From Verrucomicrobiia bacterium (GTDB lineage Bacteria > Verrucomicrobiota > Verrucomicrobiia > Opitutales > Cerasicoccaceae), in the NCBI GenBank assembly GCA_030425485.1, contig JAUIAM010000017.1, positions 1 through 64,000 on the forward strand: a stretch of 64,000 nt of DNA, in the 5' to 3' direction. Under the pieces are notes generated by a model, which saw only the letters and a list, made by a program, of their open reading frames with translations, did not search any database and had not been told where the DNA came from. The translations under genes and the position numbers were made by a program. Shown here piece by piece: positions 41,142 through 51,840 of the stretch; the first letter of the stretch is position 1, and the number at the start of each line of letters is the position of its first letter.

Positions 41142-42632
41142 TTAGCAGAGTTGATATTGTGGGGATTGGAGGATGGCTAGGAGCACCTCTTTGACCAGCA
41201 GCTCCTTCTTCTGATTGGGCTTCTGGAGGTGGCGCACGAGTTGGTCGCGGTAAGACTGAGTCGGCCAGACGGGGAGGAAGAATTTGCAGAAGTGGTGGAC
41301 GATGTACTCGGGGTTCTCCGCTGCGATGGTGCGCAGGCGATCCTCGGTGACCTGAAAGCGCCCGCGCCCGGCCTCTCTGGCCGCAGAGAGCCGGAGGACG
41401 TCGTCGGCGTTGAGCTCGGATTCGTCGATGGGGCTAAAGAGGCGCTTGGCCAGGCTGCGTCGGGCCGAGAGGGTAGTGGCGTTGATCCAGTGGCGACCAC
41501 CGACCCAGCCCCGCACGTTGGGCGGGTTGTAAAAGGGTTGGCCCATGGCGTTGAGCTGGTTGAGCACCATGCCCGGGAGAGGGCAGACATCGAGGTTCAT
41601 GTCCTGACAGAGCCCGATGTAGTACTGGGTGGGGCTCTTGATTAAGTTGCCCCGGAATTCAGGCGCGTAAAAGGCCCGGCTGGAGAAAAACTTCTGCAAG
41701 AGGTAGGCCATGTCGTAGTTGTGGGCGTGCCAGAGGCGGCCCAGCTCGCGGTAAAAATCATCGGGAAGGTTTCGATCGGTCAGGTAGAATAGCACCATCT
41801 CGCGGGGCACGAAGCTCTGCGCCTCGGGTTGGCGATAGACCAGGTCGATGACGTCGTCACCGGAGAAATTGCCGGTTTCTCCAAAGATGGATTTTGGGCT
41901 GTCGTCATGGTCGCGTTTGGCCATGAAAAAGGCGTTTTCTTTAATGCGATATCCAGTGAAGGCCCGAGCGGCCTCCTTGATGTCTTGCTCGGTGTAATTC
42001 CCCTCGCCCAGGGTAAAGAGCTCGAAGAGCTCGCGGGCAAAGTTTTCGTTGGGGGAGGCCTTTCGGCTGCGGTGCAGGTCGAGATAATAGATCATGGCGG
42101 GCGAGCGGCTGACAGCCTTGGCCAGTGTGGGGTACTCGCCCATGCCCTGCATCCGGAGCAAGTTCTGGTGCTCGAACAGGCGGTTCGTATGCCTTTCCTT
42201 GGCCCGAGCGACGACAAAAATATCCTGCAGGAACATGACGTACTTCTCCTGAGGGGAGAAGTTCGAGCGGGATGCGATGTCGAGCCAGCGTACCGCATAG
42301 TCGTCGTAGGAGTCATTCTGGGCCATGCGTTGAAGCCTTCGCATCTCGCGTTTTTCCTCCTCGTCATCGGAATTTCGGATGAGCGCATTCATGCGCGCAT
42401 AGGTCTCTTCGGCTTCGGCGGTCTGCTTCGGCATCGGCATGGCGCTGGGCTGGGTAAACCACTGCGCCAGCGTGGCCTGGAGCCCCTGCTCGTGGATGGC
42501 GTTTACACGATCCGGCGTAGCCGAGAAACCTGCGCGTCGGAGCAGGTGGGCGGCTTCATCTTTCCCCCATTGCTTGTGCGGAATAGGCGCCCAGGCTTTG
42601 CGTGGAGTGAGATTTTTTATGCTCGTCGTCAC
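41142..42632 (-). CDS. DUF1800 domain-containing protein
   Basis: 496 residues from a GTG start. AAHLLRRAGFSATPDRV, PNENFARELFELFTLGEGNYTEQDI and PNVRGWVGGRHWINATTL are the recognised DUF1800 blocks. The gene leads the DUF1800-DUF1501-microprotein unit, typical of this phylum group. No signal peptide is obvious despite the exported partner. Function is not known in the family, although cell-envelope or extracellular roles have been proposed. Confidence 0.92.
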   Translation of the reverse strand: MTTSIKNLTPRKAWAPIPHKQWGKDEAAHLLRRAGFSATPDRVNAIHEQGLQATLAQWFTQPSAMPMPKQTAEAEETYARMNALIRNSDDEEEKREMRRLQRMAQNDSYDDYAVRWLDIASRSNFSPQEKYVMFLQDIFVVARAKERHTNRLFEHQNLLRMQGMGEYPTLAKAVSRSPAMIYYLDLHRSRKASPNENFARELFELFTLGEGNYTEQDIKEAARAFTGYRIKENAFFMAKRDHDDSPKSIFGETGNFSGDDVIDLVYRQPEAQSFVPREMVLFYLTDRNLPDDFYRELGRLWHAHNYDMAYLLQKFFSSRAFYAPEFRGNLIKSPTQYYIGLCQDMNLDVCPLPGMVLNQLNAMGQPFYNPPNVRGWVGGRHWINATTLSARRSLAKRLFSPIDESELNADDVLRLSAAREAGRGRFQVTEDRLRTIAAENPEYIVHHFCKFFLPVWPTQSYRDQLVRHLQKPNQKKELLVKEVLLAILQSPQYQLC

Positions 42633-42730
42633 CGTTAGTATAGGATAACACTGGAAGTCGAAATAAGTTGCTTTGAGAAAGCCGCTTCACCCTAGCAATT
42701 TTCTGTTATTAACGCAAACGCTTATCCACC

Positions 42731-43402
42731 ATGAAAAATTCTACCAAGACCTCCCTTCGCTCACTTGCCGGTTTCATTGCCGCGCTGACCCTTTTTAGCG
42801 GCTGTGACAGCCTGGACTCAAGTGGTGATGCCGCCCAGATCGCCACCATGAAGACCTTCCACATGGAGCCGGTGCGTGGCGCAGTGGTGAACTTTAAAAA
42901 CCGCGACCCGCAGGACGTCATTATCCTGACGCAGGAGATGATCGCCCGTGAGCTTGAGAAGAAGGGCTATGTTGAGGTCTCGATGAGTGATCCTGCTGAC
43001 TTTAGAGTGTCCCCCGGCTGGACCTTCTACACCGATAACTCGGTCAACACCGGCATTCGCCAAACTCCGGATAACTTCTTCGACCAAAGTGTGTCAGACA
43101 CGATGGGAGTGGGCTACGCCCGTATGAACATCGACTTTCTCACCAATACCGATGGCCAACTCTGGTCAACATCTGCAAGCTGGGGTATCCGCACGGACAT
43201 CAGCACAACCTCGGACTTCATGTCGGCTGCGGAGATCGCACTCTCGGCTTTGCCTGAGTCTACGGTGACGCCTCAGCCAACGGGTTCCGTCCCACCCATG
43301 CCACAGACGGGTGTTCAGGCAGCACCTATGCCGATGACGCCCTCTCCGTTTCCGGGTACACCCTCTCCGGCTAATCCGGCTCCGGGTACCCCCCAGAACT
43401 AG
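42731..43402 (+). CDS. Lipoprotein (DUF4136-like) with Pro-rich tail
   Basis: 223 residues with a lipobox LFSGC (Cys25) after a signal peptide. The body contains MIARELEKKGYVEVSMSDPADFRVSPGW and a Thr/Ser-rich strand region, resembling the DUF4136 envelope lipoproteins. The last 45 residues are Pro-, Thr- and Met-rich (PSPFPGTPSPANPAPGTP), probably a flexible wall-spanning tail. A 98-base gap upstream faces the DUF1800 gene. Function unknown. Confidence 0.78.
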   Translation: MKNSTKTSLRSLAGFIAALTLFSGCDSLDSSGDAAQIATMKTFHMEPVRGAVVNFKNRDPQDVIILTQEMIARELEKKGYVEVSMSDPADFRVSPGWTFYTDNSVNTGIRQTPDNFFDQSVSDTMGVGYARMNIDFLTNTDGQLWSTSASWGIRTDISTTSDFMSAAEIALSALPESTVTPQPTGSVPPMPQTGVQAAPMPMTPSPFPGTPSPANPAPGTPQN

Positions 43403-43407
43403 TCGCA

Positions 43408-44541
43408 CTACTGCACCCTTGAGGTGCGGTACAGGCGTGTGACGCGCTTGGTGATGGAGCAGAAGGCCTCCCACGGCACGCACTGTGCCCAGCGGCTGAA
43501 CTCCTCCACGGGGATGTGCTCTTGGGCCTGCCTGCCGATGATGGTCACGGTATCACCGGGATTCGCCTCGGGAAGGTCCGTGATGTCAACGATGGTCTGG
43601 TCCATGGTCACACGGCCAAGGATGGGGCAGCGTTTTCCGCGGATGATCACCGCGCCACGGTTACTCATCGTGGTCGGGATGCCGTCGCCATAGCCAGCTG
43701 TGACCACTCCCAGCCGGGTGTCACGTTCCAGACGATGGGTTTGCCCGTAGCTGATGGGCGTTCCCGCAGGCAGGGTTTTGATGATGCCGATGCGGGCGTG
43801 AAAGCTCAGAACGGGCTCCGGGCGCAGGCTGGAGAGGAAGGAGTCCGGGTAGGGCAGACAGCCAAACTGCAAGAGGCCGATGCGCACGGCATTGACGGGC
43901 TGGTCGGGGGAAAACGTTTCCAGGCCCGCGCTGTTGTCCGCATGCACAAGGAGGTGCTCCGTGCCATGCGCGGGCAGGGAATCCAGTACGCGGAGGAAAC
44001 GGTTGCGCTGCTCCAGGGTAAAGGCCGGGTCGGAGTCGGCACTGGAAAAATGCGTGTAGATGCCCTCCAGACGCAGGTGCGGAGTGGCGGCGATCAGGCT
44101 AAGCATACGGGCAGCCTCCTCGTGCCAGACGCCCAGACGACCCATGCCGGTATCGATTTTGAGGTGGATGGGCAGGGGCTCGCCCGCGGTTTTGGCGCGT
44201 TCGCTCAGGCGGGTGATTTCATCCTCGGTCGAGACGGTGGCGATGAGCTTGTACTCGGCCAGGTAACGTTCCTCCTCCGGCAGCACAGGGCCAAGCACAA
44301 GGATGGGCCAGCCGGTGCCGATCTCGCGCAGCTCAGCCGCCTCGTAGACGTTGGCTACGGCAAAGAGGTGCGCGCCGCTCTGCATGAGTCGGGTGGCCAT
44401 CTGGGGCATGCCGTGCCCGTAGGCGTCGGCCTTGACCACGGCTACGTATTTGACGTGGGCGGGCAGCGCAGCACGGATGCGTCCGAGGTTGCGCTCCAGC
44501 GCACCGAGGTCGATTTCAGCCCAGCATCGGTAGTGTTTCAT
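43408..44541 (-). CDS. alr: Alanine racemase
   Basis: PLP enzyme supplying D-alanine for peptidoglycan, 377 residues. [10 protein letters not shown] holds the PLP Lys37, [13 protein letters not shown] and [12 protein letters not shown] are barrel motifs, and [15 protein letters not shown] the C-terminal Tyr region near residue 270. Start at 44541, 3 bases after the tsaB stop, so the two are coupled. Length and motif order are standard. Confidence 0.95.
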   Translation of the reverse strand: MKHYRCWAEIDLGALERNLGRIRAALPAHVKYVAVVKADAYGHGMPQMATRLMQSGAHLFAVANVYEAAELREIGTGWPILVLGPVLPEEERYLAEYKLIATVSTEDEITRLSERAKTAGEPLPIHLKIDTGMGRLGVWHEEAARMLSLIAATPHLRLEGIYTHFSSADSDPAFTLEQRNRFLRVLDSLPAHGTEHLLVHADNSAGLETFSPDQPVNAVRIGLLQFGCLPYPDSFLSSLRPEPVLSFHARIGIIKTLPAGTPISYGQTHRLERDTRLGVVTAGYGDGIPTTMSNRGAVIIRGKRCPILGRVTMDQTIVDITDLPEANPGDTVTIIGRQAQEHIPVEEFSRWAQCVPWEAFCSITKRVTRLYRTSRVQ

Positions 44542-44544
44542 GGC

Positions 44545-45210
44545 TTATGCGCGGTGGCGTTCGGGGGTCCAGGTTTTAAAGGCGGGGGCGTTGACCTGAT
44601 AGAGATCGGGGGCCTCGGTAGGCGTAAAAAGGCCGGGGGCAGTGATGAGCTCCGGGCACGCGTGCAGGTCGGCGGTGATGGCGACCGCGGCGGGGGGGGG
44701 CTCGTGCCAGGCTTTACGTTGACGCAGGTGGTAAATCGGCGGCTTCAGGGCGTCGAGCGCCTCGGGCTCGATTTCCTCTATAGCCTCCGGGGCAGTGCTG
44801 GCGAGGTGGTTCCAGCGGCTTTGGCGAGACTCGGCGATGAGGTGAAAATCCGCCTTCGGCTCGCGGGTGTGGCGGATGAGTGCCGCCACCAGCGGCAGGC
44901 TGCGGCAGGCGTAGACGGGGGCGTCTTGCCAGTCGGGGAGTGCGCGCCAGGTGCGGATGGCCATCGCGGCGAGGCGGATGCCCAGCACAGACCCCGGCCC
45001 GGCGCAGTGGAGAAAGCCTTTCACCGCCTCCATACAGATACCGGCGTCATCGAGGCAATCTTTCACCAGGACAAAAATGCTCTCCAGGGCGGGGGCTTCG
45101 GCAGAGCGGTAGGCCAGCCAGGCCCCGTCGCGCCAGAGGCCCGCCTGAACGGTGACCGAGCTGGCATCGAGGAAAAGCAAAGGCTCGCGGCTGTTACACA
45201 ATGGGTTCAA
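44545..45210 (-). CDS. tsaB: tRNA threonylcarbamoyladenosine biosynthesis protein TsaB-like
   Basis: 221 residues of the ASKHA fold. LLFLDASSVTVQAGLW begins the first ATP-type strand and CAGPGSVLGIRLAAMAIRTW is the diagnostic TsaB block, slightly divergent from the usual Gly-Pro-Gly-Ser-Phe-Thr-Gly-Leu-Arg. TsaB partners TsaD and TsaE to make the t6A modification at position 37 of ANN-decoding tRNAs. The C-terminal half is shortened and divergent, as often in this phylum. It precedes alr with a 3-base gap. Confidence 0.8.
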   Translation of the reverse strand: MNPLCNSREPLLFLDASSVTVQAGLWRDGAWLAYRSAEAPALESIFVLVKDCLDDAGICMEAVKGFLHCAGPGSVLGIRLAAMAIRTWRALPDWQDAPVYACRSLPLVAALIRHTREPKADFHLIAESRQSRWNHLASTAPEAIEEIEPEALDALKPPIYHLRQRKAWHEPPPAAVAITADLHACPELITAPGLFTPTEAPDLYQVNAPAFKTWTPERHRA

Positions 45211-45374
45211 TGGCCCCAGCTTTTACCATGTTTCCGTACCGCGCAAGACGCTTGTTTGTCGCGCGAAGCTTATGTGGTTCGGGTGGACGGACGAAGAGAT
45301 CCTTCGATGCGCTACGCTTACTCCGAATGACAACCAGTTGATGCGTTTTCAGCACAAGCTCTACACGAGGGCCT
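45211..45374. repeat. Intergenic tract with dispersed gatccttcgatgcgctacgct repeat
   Basis: Bases 45298-45335 (gatccttcgatgcgctacgcttactccgaatgacaacc) are related to 5673-5710. Such phrases recur in the intergenic DNA of many bacteria. No gene is supported between tsaB and the small gene that follows. Confidence 0.5.
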
Positions 45375-45692
45375 TCAGTCCTCGCGCACCTTCCAGCGTT
45401 CGCGCATAACGAGTTCGATCTGGCCCGTGCCGAGGAGCTCCCAGAGGTCGAGGATGTCGTCATCGCTGCTGGCCTGCATCTCCAGCTCGGGCTCAGGGCG
45501 CAGGGTGTTCTCCAGACGCAGGAGCCTGCCGGGGTAAACCGAGAGCATCCAGCCGGACTCCATGTGGGTGAGCCAGACTTCGGGGCTGGCCGCGTCGCCC
45601 TCCTCATCTTCGACCGAGGCGAGCATCTCGCGCAGACGCTCTTCGGGCGGGTTGATCTCGGTCAAGCCCTCGCGATCAGTCGTGTGGTACAT
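45375..45692 (-). CDS. Hypothetical small acidic protein
   Basis: 105 residues with no recognised domain. The sequence is acidic throughout, has no signal peptide or membrane segment, and shows VWLTHMESGWMLSVYPGRLLRLENTL, possibly a small beta domain. It lies downstream of rpoN on the same strand and could belong to the STK-rpoN transcript or be independent after the inverted repeat at 45700-45780. Function unknown. Confidence 0.6.
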   Translation of the reverse strand: MYHTTDREGLTEINPPEERLREMLASVEDEEGDAASPEVWLTHMESGWMLSVYPGRLLRLENTLRPEPELEMQASSDDDILDLWELLGTGQIELVMRERWKVRED

Positions 45693-45699
45693 GGCAAAA

Positions 45700-45785
45700 A
45701 CATTGAACAGGAGTTAGCAGAGGAAACAGGGTACAATGTTTATCACCAAACTCTGCTCTCTCTGTTTTCTCCTGTATAAACGGCT
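45700..45785. repeat. Intergenic inverted repeat (ACAGGAG...CTCCTGT)
   Basis: ACAGGAG (45707-45713) pairs with CTCCTGT (45769-45775) and AGCAGAG (45716-45722) with CTCTGCT (45751-45757), giving an imperfect hairpin just after rpoN. Similar gaacaggag...ctcctgt phrases are known intergenic repeats in several genomes. On the rpoN strand there is no following T-run, so a terminator role is uncertain. Confidence 0.55.
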
Positions 45786-47240
<1,455 letters not shown>

Positions 47241-47288
47241 GTGTGAAAAAGTGGGCTGGAGGCGTGGGGTTTCGCCAGAGAGCGTGGA

Positions 47289-48263
47289 CTAGACTTTGCC
47301 GATATGCCAACGGGTGCTGGCCGAGCTGCCTTCGTCGCTGTAAAGGTCCTTTATGTAAACAGAAAGCTTTTCGTTGGTGGGGCCGTAGCCGTCGCTGTAG
47401 AGGTAGACTTCGAGCGCGGTGAGCATCTCCGAGGCGCTCTGGTAGCGCTCCTCGCGGTCACGGGCCAGGCAGCGGTGGAGGATCTCGTTGAGCTTGCCGT
47501 CGATGCCCTCGCGCATACGCGAGAAGTCCGGCAGATTAAGGTACTGGATCTTGTGTCGGGTGTCCTCCGGGATTTCGCCTTCGAAAATGTTATAGCCCAG
47601 GAGCAGCTCAGCCAGCACGATGCCGCAGGGGAAGATGTCGGCGCGGGCGTCGGTGACTTCTTTTCGGGCCTGCTCGGGGGAGAGGTATTCGTCCTTACCG
47701 GCAATGACTTCGCCCTCCTCGTTGTACATGAGGTCGAGGGCCTTGGCGATGCCGAAGTCGGTCAGCTTCACGTCCCCCTCGTAGGCGAGCATGATGTTCT
47801 TCGGGCCGACGTCGCGGTGGACGATGCCCAGCGGGCGTCCGTAGACGTCGCGCTTGGAGTGGGCGTAGGCCAGGCCGCGGCAGATGCGCGAGACGATGAA
47901 CACGGCCAGCTCGACCGGGATCATCTGATTGCTCTCGATGTGGCGGCTGATGAATTCCTCGGTGTTGATGCCGTTGACGTACTCCATGACCATGAAGTAC
48001 TGGCCGTCGATCGAGCCGAGGTGGTAGGTCTGGACGATGTTGGTGTGGATGAGGTCGGCCACGAGACGGGCCTCACCGATAAAGTTGGCCCGAAACTCCT
48101 CGATGGCGGAGAACTCCTCGCGGATGGCCTTGATCGCGACGACCTTGCGGAAGTCGTCCGTGCCGAGCTGGCGGCCTTCGTAAACAATACCCATACCCCC
48201 TTCCGCAATCTTGCGGACGAGTTCGTACTGCATGCTGTCTATGAGGCGTTTATTGGCAACCAC
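47289..48263 (-). CDS. Serine/threonine protein kinase (Hanks type)
   Basis: 324 residues from a GTG at 48263 (ATG at 48233, [13 protein letters not shown], is an equally good start). The Gly loop is [12 protein letters not shown], Lys45 anchors ATP, the catalytic loop is HRDVGPKN (Asp151, with Gly where most kinases have Lys) and DFG is 169-171. [12 protein letters not shown] marks the activation segment end. No membrane helix or PASTA domain follows, so it is a soluble kinase. Linkage with rpoN may be functional or merely positional. Confidence 0.88.
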   Translation of the reverse strand: MVANKRLIDSMQYELVRKIAEGGMGIVYEGRQLGTDDFRKVVAIKAIREEFSAIEEFRANFIGEARLVADLIHTNIVQTYHLGSIDGQYFMVMEYVNGINTEEFISRHIESNQMIPVELAVFIVSRICRGLAYAHSKRDVYGRPLGIVHRDVGPKNIMLAYEGDVKLTDFGIAKALDLMYNEEGEVIAGKDEYLSPEQARKEVTDARADIFPCGIVLAELLLGYNIFEGEIPEDTRHKIQYLNLPDFSRMREGIDGKLNEILHRCLARDREERYQSASEMLTALEVYLYSDGYGPTNEKLSVYIKDLYSDEGSSASTRWHIGKV

Positions 48264-48396
48264 GATAGCCCTAGCTTAGGTGCCCCATAGGCTTGGGCAA
48301 GCGATTTTTTTCAAGATGTGCATGGAACCTGCTATTATCTGCAAAACCTGTGGCCCCGCCATTGACAGCGTGGCCCAAGATGCACACCTTTTGAGC

Positions 48397-48714
48397 ATGA
48401 TTACGCTTACCGAGAACGCCGCACGTCAACTTACCGCCATGAAGCAAGAGCTGGGCGAAGACTCCAAGGTGCTCCGCATGTTCGTCGAGGCCGGGGGTTG
48501 CTCCGGCTTTGAGTACGGGATGGGCTTTGACGAGCCCAAGGCCGAGGACAAGCACATGGAGAGCAACGGCGTGCCGTTCATCATCGACCCCTCCAGCCTG
48601 ATCTACCTCGACGGCTGCGAAGTAGACTTTGACGACGGCCTCAACGGCAAGGGCTTCGAGATCAAGAACCCCAACGCCACCTCCACCTGTGGCTGCGGCA
48701 AGAGCTTTAATTAA
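48397..48714 (+). CDS. erpA: Iron-sulfur cluster insertion protein, ErpA/IscA family
   Basis: A-type carrier of 105 residues. The three ligand cysteines are Cys35 in GGCSGFEY and Cys98/Cys100 in the CGCGKSFN C-terminus. Family sequence ITLTENAARQLTAM opens it, so the ATG at 48397 is taken; a longer frame with CKTCG upstream is likely leader. It hands Fe-S clusters to apo-proteins such as SdhB. Its 3-prime end faces ubiE. Confidence 0.92.
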   Translation: MITLTENAARQLTAMKQELGEDSKVLRMFVEAGGCSGFEYGMGFDEPKAEDKHMESNGVPFIIDPSSLIYLDGCEVDFDDGLNGKGFEIKNPNATSTCGCGKSFN

Positions 48715-48826
48715 ATTTGTAGTTTTACAGATTTATAGATGAGGATTTTTGTTGGGTCAGTAATTCTCAGCTAGCGCCTTTCGCCGTCAGCGAATTTATA
48801 AATTAACAAATCTATAAATTACGGCG
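48715..48826. repeat. AT-rich inverted repeat between convergent genes
   Basis: The strand reads aatttgtagttttacagatttatag and later gaatttataaattaacaaatctataaatta, which can pair in part with itself and with each other; the region is far more AT-rich than its surroundings. It resembles the short intergenic tttataaatttgtaaat repeats known from several genomes and may serve as a bidirectional terminator between erpA and ubiE. Confidence 0.5.
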
Positions 48827-49528
48827 TTAGCGCGCCTTCACCGCTTCGTGGATGGCCACGATGCCGAAGGTGAGGGCGGTGGCTTTGACTTCGGCGAAGC
48901 CCGCTTCTTTGAGCTGGGCGGAAAGCTCCGGGCGGGCCGGGAAAGACTCGATCGATCCGGCAAGGTACTGGTAGGCGTCCTTTTTGCCGGTGGCGATGCC
49001 CGCGATGAGCGGCAGGATCGCTTTCAGGTACAGGTAGTAGAAGGGGCGGAACCAGCTGTAGGGTTGGGAAAACTCTAAGATGTAAACGGCGCCGCCGGGA
49101 CGGAGCACGCGGAGCATCTCGCTAAAACCGCGCTGGCGGTCCTCGAAGTTGCGCACCCCGAAGGAAATGGTGATGGCGTCGGCGGAGGCGTCCTCCAGCG
49201 GAAGGGCCATGCAGTCACCTTGAGCAAAGCGGATGTTGGTCACGGGCTGGCGCTGGGCCTGCTTGCGGATGGCCTCGTCGAGCATGGGCTGGCAGAAGTC
49301 CATTCCGGTCAGGTTAACCGAGGGGCCGAGGCGCTGGCGCAGGGCAAAGGCCACGTCGCCGCTGCCGGTGGCGAGGTCAACCACGTCCTGCGGAGCGCGC
49401 TGCTTGACCATCTTGGTCAGGACGCGCCGCCAGCCGTAGTCCTGCCCGAAGCTGAGCAGGTGGTTCGCGCAGTCGTAGCGACCGGCGATCCCGGAAAACA
49501 TTTCGTTGATGGCAGCTCCTTCTGGCAT
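48827..49528 (-). CDS. ubiE: Demethylmenaquinone/ubiquinone methyltransferase
   Basis: Class I methyltransferase of 233 residues. [28 protein letters not shown] is the conserved UbiE/MenG N-terminus, [15 protein letters not shown] motif [26 protein letters not shown] motif of the family, and [22 protein letters not shown] a later block. It methylates the quinone ring that feeds complexes such as Sdh. Menaquinone is the likely product in this group of organisms, but ubiquinone cannot be excluded. Confidence 0.94.
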   Translation of the reverse strand: MPEGAAINEMFSGIAGRYDCANHLLSFGQDYGWRRVLTKMVKQRAPQDVVDLATGSGDVAFALRQRLGPSVNLTGMDFCQPMLDEAIRKQAQRQPVTNIRFAQGDCMALPLEDASADAITISFGVRNFEDRQRGFSEMLRVLRPGGAVYILEFSQPYSWFRPFYYLYLKAILPLIAGIATGKKDAYQYLAGSIESFPARPELSAQLKEAGFAEVKATALTFGIVAIHEAVKAR

Positions 49529-49686
49529 GGTAAGCGACTAACTAGAATGACAAGTGAGCCTACAGCCAAGTCACTTTTTCCCTGCAGGCAAGTTTCCTCA
49601 CGACTTGTGTGCGTGCGGTAAGTGGGAGCGCTGGCCGCAAATGGCGTGCAGTCCGGACTCGCAAAGGCCGTACGATGTGATAGACT

Positions 49687-51045
49687 ATGGGGATGTTGAA
49701 ACTTGCCCTGTGTGTTCTCCTGTTCATGCGCCTCGCAGTGCTTCCGTGTCTGGGGATGTTTCTGCAGCCGCAGGCATTTCCGCTCGAACGCGTGGTGACG
49801 AATACTCAGCGCTACCTGGAAGCGCACCCGGGGGACAGTGATGCGACCTATACGCTGGCCCGGGCCTACTACCTGGCCTTTGCCAATAAGGTTCTGGAGG
49901 TGCCGGCCTATCCTTGGCAGGAGGGGCACCCCAGCCGTATCGCGCCGAACCATATCATCGGAGAGAGTACGGACTGGGTTTCGTTCAATACCGAGGTTGA
50001 GCGACGTTGGGTGATTGAACAGAAACGGCTAAAGGAACTGGGTATGCAGGATTTCGATTACGGTTTCGTACAGGAGCAGCGATCAAAGATTCGGGAACAG
50101 CTTAGGACGGAAGGCTGGGAGGTTGCTCGCATCGACGATGAGCAGGCGCTGGAGTTTGCGGTGTTGTCCCAAGCTTACTTCTGGGATGCGATTGACCTCG
50201 AACCGGAATCAGCCCTGTTCTGGCTGGGGCTGGCCTCACTGGAAGAGCAGGTGCTGGGCTTTTTGCAAACGCGTGGTTTGGAGTCCAAAGCTTTCTCCGG
50301 GCTGGATAAGCAGCGGATTTATCACGCCTACTGGAAAGCCTTTGAACTCAGCCGTGCTGAGGATGCCAAGCTCGAAGATATGCCCGTTTCGGGGATCAAG
50401 TCGATCATCAGCTACGAGGCGGGGAAAGCCTGCCTCCGGCTTGGGCTGGCTACGCGAGATCAGGAGTTGGCCATCATGGGACAGACCGAAAAAATGGAGC
50501 AATTGCGCTACCACATAGTTACGCCGCTCGTTGTGACGGGGCCGGAGGTTCAGGTGCCCAGCGACTTTATTCAGGCGGGCAGCAGTGTGGCCTTTAACCT
50601 CGATGGTCTGGGCGAGGCACATTGGGAGTGGGTCACCCCGGAAACGGGCATTCTGGTCTGGGACCCCGACGGAAGCGGAGAGATTACCGATGCGACCCAG
50701 CTCTTTGGCAATTTTACCTTCGGCCTGATCTGGCGGGACGGGTTTCATGCCCTCTCCGTGCTGGACGATGACGCCAATGGCCGGATTGACGGGGAAGAGC
50801 TGGACGGACTGGCTCTCTGGTTTGACCGCAACGGCAATGGGGCCTCCGAGCCGGGCGAGCTGTCTGCCCTGGAGGAGCTTGGGGTGGAGGCCTTGTTGTA
50901 TAAAGAGTTGAGCAGTGCCGGGGGAATGCTCGTGCGCGAGCAGGGTGTGCGCTATGGTGATGGCATCACCGCGACGCTATGGGACTGGGTGGCGAACCCC
51001 GTCGAGGAACCAGCCAGGCCGAGGATGACGAGTCGGGCGGATTAA
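49687..51045 (+). CDS. Secreted protein with EF-hand/RTX-associated calcium-binding loops
   Basis: 452 residues. A hydrophobic N-terminus (MLKLALCVLLFMRLAVLPCLG) looks like a signal peptide. The first 280 residues are helical and TPR-like (ANTQRYLEAHPGDSDATYTLARAYY-type pattern near residue 40). The last 140 residues carry calcium-loop sequences: DPDGSGEITDATQLFG (about 324), DDDANGRIDGEELDG (about 358) and DRNGNGASEPGEL (about 382), a set found near RTX-type secreted proteins. A fused TPR-calcium protein of this form is unfamiliar to me. It converges on the next gene with a 6-base gap. Confidence 0.7.
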   Translation: MGMLKLALCVLLFMRLAVLPCLGMFLQPQAFPLERVVTNTQRYLEAHPGDSDATYTLARAYYLAFANKVLEVPAYPWQEGHPSRIAPNHIIGESTDWVSFNTEVERRWVIEQKRLKELGMQDFDYGFVQEQRSKIREQLRTEGWEVARIDDEQALEFAVLSQAYFWDAIDLEPESALFWLGLASLEEQVLGFLQTRGLESKAFSGLDKQRIYHAYWKAFELSRAEDAKLEDMPVSGIKSIISYEAGKACLRLGLATRDQELAIMGQTEKMEQLRYHIVTPLVVTGPEVQVPSDFIQAGSSVAFNLDGLGEAHWEWVTPETGILVWDPDGSGEITDATQLFGNFTFGLIWRDGFHALSVLDDDANGRIDGEELDGLALWFDRNGNGASEPGELSALEELGVEALLYKELSSAGGMLVREQGVRYGDGITATLWDWVANPVEEPARPRMTSRAD

Positions 51046-51051
51046 CCGCCG

Positions 51052-51801
51052 CTACTGCGGGGGTGGAACGGGGCCGTCCATGCTGTACCAGACTTGGCGC
51101 AGTCCGGTTTGGTCTGAGGTAAAGGCTTGGCCGTTGATCTCTACGGACAGGTTTTCGATCTCCGGGCTGACCACGCGGATGACGCCCTCGCGCTGGAGGG
51201 TAATGCTTTCGCCCTCTGCCAGAGAGCCGCTGAAGAGCCGCTCTTTGTTCTTTTCCTGGCGGACGATGACGCGGGTGTCCCTGGTGGCCACGATGGTGAC
51301 TTCGCCCGCTTGGGCCTCGGTGCTGGAGGTGTAGACATTTTCCTCTTCCTCGTTAAACACCCGCAGCGCATCCGGCAGCTCCTGCGACTTGCGGTTGAGG
51401 TAGGGGAGGACGGGCACGCGGTAGGTGATGCCGTCGTTCTCGCTTCCGTAGTCAATCAGCACGTAGAGGTTATAAAGGAAGGTCTCCTCGATCTCAAAGC
51501 TGGTGTAGAGCACCTTTTCGGGCCACTCGATGTGCCACATGCGAGCAGTCAGTTCGGGCTCGGGTTGGCGTTGCTTCTGGATGATGATACGGAAGCCGTG
51601 GAAGTTCATCCCGCTGAGCAGCTCCCGCGCATCCAGGCCGACCATGTAGCGGGTCTCCCCGTAGCGTTTATCCAGCGGGGTGATGCCGAGTCGAATGCCC
51701 TTTTTCACGGCTTCGTCCGGACTGAGGGAGGCCTCGATACGCTCGGCACTGGCGCACAGTGTGATGAGAAGCAGCGAGACGGGGAGGAGGAGGCGCAACA
51801 T
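51052..51801 (-). CDS. Secreted protein with RodZ-like C-terminal domain
   Basis: 249 residues. A signal peptide (LRLLLPVSLLLITLCASA) precedes an unassigned beta-rich part. The C-terminal stretch VTIVATRDTRVIVRQEKNKERLFSGSLAEGESITLQ resembles DUF4115, the beta-domain at the end of the cell-shape protein RodZ, but the RodZ helix-turn-helix and transmembrane helix are missing. It is probably periplasmic. Function unknown; relationship to RodZ is a pattern-based guess. Confidence 0.6.
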   Translation of the reverse strand: MLRLLLPVSLLLITLCASAERIEASLSPDEAVKKGIRLGITPLDKRYGETRYMVGLDARELLSGMNFHGFRIIIQKQRQPEPELTARMWHIEWPEKVLYTSFEIEETFLYNLYVLIDYGSENDGITYRVPVLPYLNRKSQELPDALRVFNEEEENVYTSSTEAQAGEVTIVATRDTRVIVRQEKNKERLFSGSLAEGESITLQREGVIRVVSPEIENLSVEINGQAFTSDQTGLRQVWYSMDGPVPPPQ

Positions 51802-51840
51802 GGGGTTTAGTTATCACAGCGGGTGCGGAAATCACACCCT

